The translations under genes were made by a program, and so were the position numbers. This document shows, one piece after another, positions 59,917 to 64,000 of a stretch of 64,000 nucleotides of DNA. This stretch comes from JBQTIY01 sp052387675 (lineage in GTDB: Bacteria > Planctomycetota > B15-G4). The stretch covers positions 186,001 through 250,000 of the forward strand of contig JBQTIY010000002.1 in NCBI GenBank assembly GCA_052387675.1, in the 5' to 3' direction. A model generated the notes under the pieces. It worked only from the letters and a program-made list of their open reading frames with translations. It had not been told where the DNA came from and did no database searches. Position 1 is the first letter of the stretch. Each line of letters opens with the position of its first letter.

Positions 59917-61687
59917 CGCCGTCGGACTCGGGCGGTGCCGCGTCTGAGTCCGCCTCATCCGTGCCGGCCTCGGCAGCGCTGGCCTCCGGCGCCGGGACGC
60001 TGCCCGGGGGCGGCGGCGGCGTGGGATCGGTGAGGTAGCTGTGCTGCGCCACGCCGATCATCGAGAGGCCGATCTTGCGCTCCTCGGTGTCGACCTTGAG
60101 CACGCGCACGTCCACGAGCTGGCCGATCTGCACGATCTCCTCGGGCGACTCGACCTTGCGGTCGGTCAGCTCGGAGATGTGCAGCAGACCCTCGAGGCCG
60201 TCCTCGAGCGAGACGAAGACGCCGAAGTTGGTGACCTTGGTCACGCGGCCGGCCACGATGTCGCCGGGGCCGTAGCGGCGCGGAATCTCTTCCTGCCACG
60301 GATCCTGCTCGAGCTGCTTCATGCCCAGCGCCACACGGCGCTTCTCGGTATCGACCGAGAGGACGACCGCGCGCACGAGGTCGCCCTTCTTGTAGGCCTC
60401 GGAAGGATGCGCGACCTTCTTGGTCCAGCTCATATCGGAGACGTGCAGCAGGCCGTCGATGCCCTCTTCGATCTCGACAAAGGCGCCGTAGCTCGTGAGG
60501 TTGCGCACCGTGCCTTCGATGATCGTGCCGACCGGGTAGCGGTCTTCGACCTCGGTCCAGGGGTTGGTCTCGGTCTGCTTCATGCCGAGCGAGATTTCCT
60601 GCTTCTCCTGGTTGATGTCGAGCACAACCACATCCACCGCGTCGCCGATCTGCACCAGATCGGACGGATGGCTGATGCGCCGCGTCCAGCTCATCTCGGA
60701 GATGTGCACCAAGCCTTCGATGCCGTCTTCCAGCTTCACGAAAGCACCGTAGGGCATGATGTTGACCACTTCGCCCTTGACCTTGCTGCCGATGGGGTAC
60801 TTCTTCTCGACCTCGGCCCAAGGCGAAGGCTCAAGCTGCTTGAGGCCCAGCGCGATGCGGTTGCGCTCCTTGTCGAAGCGCAGCACCTTGACCTCCAGCT
60901 CCTGCTCGAGCTGCACGATCTCGCTGGGGTGATTGACGCGGCCCCAGGACATGTCGGTGATGTGCAGCAGGCCGTCCACGCCGCCGATGTCCAGAAAGGC
61001 GCCGAAGTCGGCGATGTTCTTGACCGTGCCCTTGCGGACTTGGCCCTCTTGCAGGGTGTTGAGCAGCTCGTCGCGCAGCGCATTGCGGCGCTCTTCGAGC
61101 AGCTTGCGCCGGCTGACCACGATGTTCATGCGCTCGCGGTCGATCTTGATGATCTTGCACTCGAGTTCGCGCTCGATGTAGAGGCCCACATCGGGCACGC
61201 GGCGAATGTCGATCTGGCTGGCCGGCAGGAACACCGACACGCCGCCGACATCGAGCAGCAGTCCGCCCTTGATCTTGCGCGTGGCCACGCCCTTGAGCAC
61301 ATCGCCCTCGCCGTGGCTGTGGACGATCTTTTCCCAGCCGCGCATGCGCTCGGCGCGGCGCTTGGAGAGCAAGAGCAGCCCGCTGGTCTCGTCGATGCCC
61401 TCCATGAGCACCTCGACGCGCGTGCCGGCCGTCGGCGGCGCCTCGTCCTCGAACTCGAAGAGCGGGATGACGCCTTCGCTCTTGTAGCCGATGTCGACCA
61501 TGACATCGTCGTTGACGATGCGCAGGATCGTGCCGTTGATCAGCGCGTTCGGTGCGAAGTCCTTGACCGACTCGTTGTAGAGATCGCCGACTTGCGTCTG
61601 GCTGAGTTCGCCCATCGCATTCGCGACGGCTTGGTCGAGGACGGCTTCGGGCAGGGCGAAGCGCTTCAACAGCAACTTATTGCTCAT
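59900..61687 (-). CDS. rpsA: 30S ribosomal protein S1
   Basis: 595 residues with six S1 (OB-fold) domains; the last four are the most similar, with repeats such as GLLHITDMSWGRVNHPSE and GLVHISEMSWTRRISHPSD. A Pro/Glu/Asp-rich tail of about 45 residues ends the protein. S1 recruits mRNA to the 30S subunit. The ATG has no good Shine-Dalgarno at normal spacing; a perfect AGGAGGT lies 26 nt upstream. The gene follows the LpxH-Cmk fusion, keeping the cmk-rpsA order known from many bacteria. Confidence 0.96.
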   Translation of the reverse strand: MSNKLLLKRFALPEAVLDQAVANAMGELSQTQVGDLYNESVKDFAPNALINGTILRIVNDDVMVDIGYKSEGVIPLFEFEDEAPPTAGTRVEVLMEGIDETSGLLLLSKRRAERMRGWEKIVHSHGEGDVLKGVATRKIKGGLLLDVGGVSVFLPASQIDIRRVPDVGLYIERELECKIIKIDRERMNIVVSRRKLLEERRNALRDELLNTLQEGQVRKGTVKNIADFGAFLDIGGVDGLLHITDMSWGRVNHPSEIVQLEQELEVKVLRFDKERNRIALGLKQLEPSPWAEVEKKYPIGSKVKGEVVNIMPYGAFVKLEDGIEGLVHISEMSWTRRISHPSDLVQIGDAVDVVVLDINQEKQEISLGMKQTETNPWTEVEDRYPVGTIIEGTVRNLTSYGAFVEIEEGIDGLLHVSDMSWTKKVAHPSEAYKKGDLVRAVVLSVDTEKRRVALGMKQLEQDPWQEEIPRRYGPGDIVAGRVTKVTNFGVFVSLEDGLEGLLHISELTDRKVESPEEIVQIGQLVDVRVLKVDTEERKIGLSMIGVAQHSYLTDPTPPPPPGSVPAPEASAAEAGTDEADSDAAPPESDGGEQPS

Positions 61688-61840
61688 GGCGGATCCAGTA
61701 TTTGCCGCGGGACCTCCTGGTCGGCTTCGCGCGCGATGTGCGCTCGGCCGGGGAGACCCGTGGGGTTCGTGCTGGCGGGAGACCGTCCCGCGCTGCGGGC
61801 AGTGCCGCGTTTCAGCGACCCTGCAAAAGGGGGCGCGATC

Positions 61841-63358
61841 CTATGAAATGGCGGCGCCCGATGCGAGAGCCGAGCGGGACAGGGCCAGGAGCCGCCCCAC
61901 GGTTTCCTCCAGACTCAGGTCGGAGCTGTCCAGAAAGACCGCATCATCGGCCTGCTTCAGCGGGGCCGCCGTCCGGCGGCTGTCGCGCTCATCCCGCTCG
62001 GCCTGTGCTCGGGCCACCTGCGCGGCCTGGACGCCCTCCCCCGGCTCCTGCGCCAGGCGGCGGGAGGCCCGCACCTCGGGGCGTGCATCCAGGAAGACCT
62101 TCAGCACAGCCTGCGGAAAGACCACGCTGCCCATATCACGCCCCTCGGCGACGAGTCCGCGCGCGCGTCGGGCAGCGCTGCGCTGCACCTCCAGAAGCGC
62201 CTCGCGCACCGCCGGCACGGCGCTGAAGGGACTCACTTGAGCGGAGACCGCCTTGCCGCGCAGCACACTCGCCGGGACCGCACAGCCATCGAGCAGGACA
62301 CTGCCGCGCTGGGGATCCACGTCCAGCCAAAGCGTGCGCGCCAGAGCCGAGAGCGCTGCGGGCTCGGCCAGCCCGGCCTCCAGTGCTCGCGCAGTGAAGG
62401 CGCGATAGACCGCCCCGGAATCGAGATGCCCAAAGCCGAGGCGCGCGGCGAGCAGCCGACTCACGGCCGACTTGCCGCTCCCGGAAGGCCCGTCGATGGC
62501 AATCACCGGCCCGGGATCGGGCGCATAAGCCGGATCGCGCGGCACAGCCAAAAGCTGCCCGTCCGCGAAACGCGCATGGCTGCCGGTGCGTTCGAAGTCA
62601 GACAGCACGAGCAGCCGCCCCTCGCGCACGGGCCCGCGAGTGCCGGCCTGTGCCGCCGGCAGACGCACATCCCGCGGCCGATGGACATGCCCGCAAAGCA
62701 GCACATCGAGGCCCTCGGCCAATTGCTGCTGAGCAGAGGCGTCGACGATGTTCATCTCCTCTTCGGTTTTGCTGGCCGTGCCTCGGCTGGCGGCGCGCAA
62801 GAGCAGGCCGGCCACCCCGGCGGCGCCGCGCTCGGGCAAGGCCTGCACCAGCGCGCGAAACGGGGCCGAACGCAGGACCCGGTGCAGCCGGTGGTAGCCG
62901 AGGTCGTCGGTGCAGAGCGCGTCGCCATGCAGCAGCCGCACGCGCAGACCGCCGAGACTCAGGTCCAGACGGTGCGCGGCCACTTCCACGCCGAGCGCGC
63001 GCTCGAGGTGCGGGCCCAAGAGGAAGTCATGATTGCCGTGCAGCAGGACCACGCGCCGGCCGGCCGCGCGGAGGGCGCCCAGCCGCGCGAGAAAGGGCTG
63101 CAGGCCCGGATCGCGCAGCGAGCGCGGACCCATCCAGGCGCGAAAGACATCGCCCAGCAGGAAGAAGGCCTCGGCACCTGCACGCTCCGCGTCGTCCAGG
63201 AAGTGGCCGACGCGCTCAAGGGCGGGCCGGTCGCCGCCGTGCAGATGGAGGTCCGAGAGGAAGACCGCGTGCCGCACCGGGCGGGCGGCCAGCGCAAGGC
63301 GGTCGGTGATGTGTGGGCCGGGCACAGCCTCATCTTGATTGGGGCGGGTCCTGCGCAT
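61841..63358 (-). CDS. LpxH-Cmk fusion: UDP-2,3-diacylglucosamine diphosphatase plus cytidylate kinase
   Basis: 505 residues in one uninterrupted frame. Residues 28-250 are an LpxH-like metallophosphoesterase: D36/H38 in SDLHLH, GDV (D70), GNHD (109-111), HGDALCTDD (H144/D146) and GHVHRP (H224/H226). After a short linker, residues 284-505 are cytidylate kinase: P-loop GPSGSGKS (290-297), LDSGAVYRA and EGRDMGSVVFPQA. LpxH makes lipid X in lipid A synthesis; Cmk phosphorylates CMP/dCMP. ATG 63358 is used; GTG 63382 would overlap the divergent gmhA start. cmk is next to rpsA as usual, so lpxH was fused upstream. Confidence 0.9.
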   Translation of the reverse strand: MRRTRPNQDEAVPGPHITDRLALAARPVRHAVFLSDLHLHGGDRPALERVGHFLDDAERAGAEAFFLLGDVFRAWMGPRSLRDPGLQPFLARLGALRAAGRRVVLLHGNHDFLLGPHLERALGVEVAAHRLDLSLGGLRVRLLHGDALCTDDLGYHRLHRVLRSAPFRALVQALPERGAAGVAGLLLRAASRGTASKTEEEMNIVDASAQQQLAEGLDVLLCGHVHRPRDVRLPAAQAGTRGPVREGRLLVLSDFERTGSHARFADGQLLAVPRDPAYAPDPGPVIAIDGPSGSGKSAVSRLLAARLGFGHLDSGAVYRAFTARALEAGLAEPAALSALARTLWLDVDPQRGSVLLDGCAVPASVLRGKAVSAQVSPFSAVPAVREALLEVQRSAARRARGLVAEGRDMGSVVFPQAVLKVFLDARPEVRASRRLAQEPGEGVQAAQVARAQAERDERDSRRTAAPLKQADDAVFLDSSDLSLEETVGRLLALSRSALASGAAIS

Positions 63359-63375
63359 CAAGTAAACTGCCGCGC

Positions 63376-63981
63376 GTGTCACGCCCAGATTCCGCCGGCC
63401 CCGACCTGCACGCCCTCATCGCCGCCGCCTTCGCCGAGCATCGGCAGGTCTTCGAGGCGGCCGCCAGCAGCCTGCCGAAGGCCATGGAAGCCGCCGCCGA
63501 GCTGCTCATTTCGGCCTACCGCCAGGGCGGCAAGGCACTGCTCTTCGGCAACGGCGGCAGCATGACGGACGCGCTCCACCTGGAGGGCGAACTCGTCGGG
63601 CGCTTCGGCTACGACCGGCCCGGACTTCCGGCGGTGGCCTTGGGCGGCGGTGCGGCCGGCCTGACCGCCATCGCCAACGACTACGGCTACGACGAACTCT
63701 TCGCACGGCTGCTGGCCGCTCAGGCTCAGCCCGGCGATGTCGCGGTGGGCTTCTCCACCAGTGGCAACTCCGCCAATGTTGTGCGCGCCTTGCGGCGGGC
63801 GCGCGAACTGAAGCTGCCCTGCATCGCCTTCACTGGTGCCGGCGGCGGCCAGTGCAAGGAACTCGCCGACGTGCTGCTCGCCGTGCCCAGCCAGCACACG
63901 CCGCGCATCCAAGAGTTGCACATCCTGGCGGGCCACACGCTCTGCGATCTCGTGGAGCGGGCCATGTTTCCTCGCGCGTGA
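63376..63981 (+). CDS. gmhA: Sedoheptulose-7-phosphate isomerase
   Basis: 201 residues, SIS-domain fold. GmhA makes D-glycero-D-manno-heptose-7-phosphate, first step to ADP-heptose for LPS core. Family blocks: LLFGNGGSMTDALHLEGELVGRF, TAIANDYGYDELF, VGFSTSGNSANVVRAL and the C-terminal HTPRIQELHILAGHTLCDLVE. GTG 63376 has no ribosome site; TAAACT (63363-63368) ends 7 nt before it, suggesting a leaderless mRNA. Divergent from LpxH-Cmk by 17 nt. Confidence 0.93.
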   Translation: MSRPDSAGPDLHALIAAAFAEHRQVFEAAASSLPKAMEAAAELLISAYRQGGKALLFGNGGSMTDALHLEGELVGRFGYDRPGLPAVALGGGAAGLTAIANDYGYDELFARLLAAQAQPGDVAVGFSTSGNSANVVRALRRARELKLPCIAFTGAGGGQCKELADVLLAVPSQHTPRIQELHILAGHTLCDLVERAMFPRA

Positions 63982-64000
63982 GCGGACGCCCGGCCGTCTT
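63978..64000 (+). CDS. Start of a further gene, probably gmhB (heptose bisphosphatase)
   Basis: GTG 63978 overlaps the gmhA stop (GTGA) and opens MSGRPAV before the window ends. The N-terminus of GmhB/HisB-N phosphatases commonly reads RPAVFLDRDG, so gmhB would be the expected neighbour. With only seven full codons this is an inference. Confidence 0.35.

Noticed and set aside
1..64000. tRNA, rRNA, mobile elements, phage genes, CRISPR arrays, defence systems
   Set aside because: I found no sequence signature for any of these; this was by eye and a covariance-model scan would be decisive for RNA genes.

Overview
The window is high-GC, densely packed bacterial chromosome. It has about 57 protein genes on both strands, very short gaps, and many start/stop overlaps of the ATGA or GTGA kind. 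I see no tRNA, rRNA, insertion sequence, phage gene, CRISPR array or obvious foreign island. The organism is Gram-negative and LPS-bearing: there is an LpxH-like lipid A enzyme, sedoheptulose-7-P isomerase GmhA, a WaaG-like core glycosyltransferase with WaaP-like kinases, and a GT9 heptosyltransferase-like protein. DUF1573 and HEAT-repeat secreted proteins, sulfatase-fold enzymes and several orphan lipoproteins and TPR proteins suggest Planctomycetota or a neighbouring lineage. This is a best guess from gene content only; Acidobacteriota or Myxococcota are not excluded.

Layout. 0-1 kb: the 5' part of rarA, divergent from an OsmC protein. 1-6.8 kb: a minus-strand operon of two tandem paralogous B12-type radical SAM enzymes, a canonical arginase and a GT-C-like membrane protein. 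6.9-11.2 kb: an Old Yellow Enzyme relative, YqgE, a methyltransferase, a BrxA/BrxB bacilliredoxin and an M28 peptidase. 11.2-18.7 kb: a 1415-residue triple-amidohydrolase protein, a tandem WaaP-like kinase, a WaaG-like glycosyltransferase and a small coupled protein. 18.7-23 kb: inositol-3-phosphate synthase, a MaoC dehydratase, a small Sm-like-looking gene with its own promoter, hairpin leader and terminator, and a HEAT-repeat secreted protein. 23-29.5 kb: a minus-strand run of a TPR-like membrane protein, a spermidine-synthase-like membrane fusion, a hydrolase-like protein without a nucleophile, a TPR protein, purM and a Nudix hydrolase.

29.5-33.6 kb: dxr, an S2P protease with four PDZ-like repeats, and a UbiA-family (EboC-like) protein. 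33.6-38.6 kb: a CCA-adding/poly(A)-polymerase-type enzyme, a HEAT membrane protein, a Tat lipoprotein, and a TPR lipoprotein that appears to start at CTG. 38.6-45 kb: miaA, an M16 protease pair (YfmH/YfmF type), a BtpA-family protein and a PcnB-type enzyme with a long arginine/glycine-rich tail. 45-51.2 kb: NAD kinase, an EboF-like phosphodiesterase, then GT9, radical SAM and a TMTC-like membrane protein. 51.2-56.6 kb: hypothetical, DUF1573, sulfatase-fold, SGNH and degenerate GGDEF proteins. 56.6-64 kb: a possible structured RNA with a strong terminator, then a minus-strand operon (lpxH-cmk fusion, rpsA, lipoprotein, tyrS, hypothetical), and finally gmhA with the first bases of a probable gmhB.

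How they work together. Much of the window serves the envelope: lipid A (LpxH part), heptose supply (gmhA and perhaps gmhB), core assembly and phosphorylation (WaaG/WaaP, GT9), envelope stress proteolysis (RseP) and lipoproteins. The rest is housekeeping (purM, dxr, miaA, tyrS, rpsA, cmk, nadK, CCA/PAP enzymes). The most unusual items are the LpxH-Cmk fusion, the triple amidohydrolase, the radical SAM/arginase operon, the RG-tailed PcnB, the four-PDZ RseP, the CTG-start lipoprotein and the RNA candidate near 56.7 kb.
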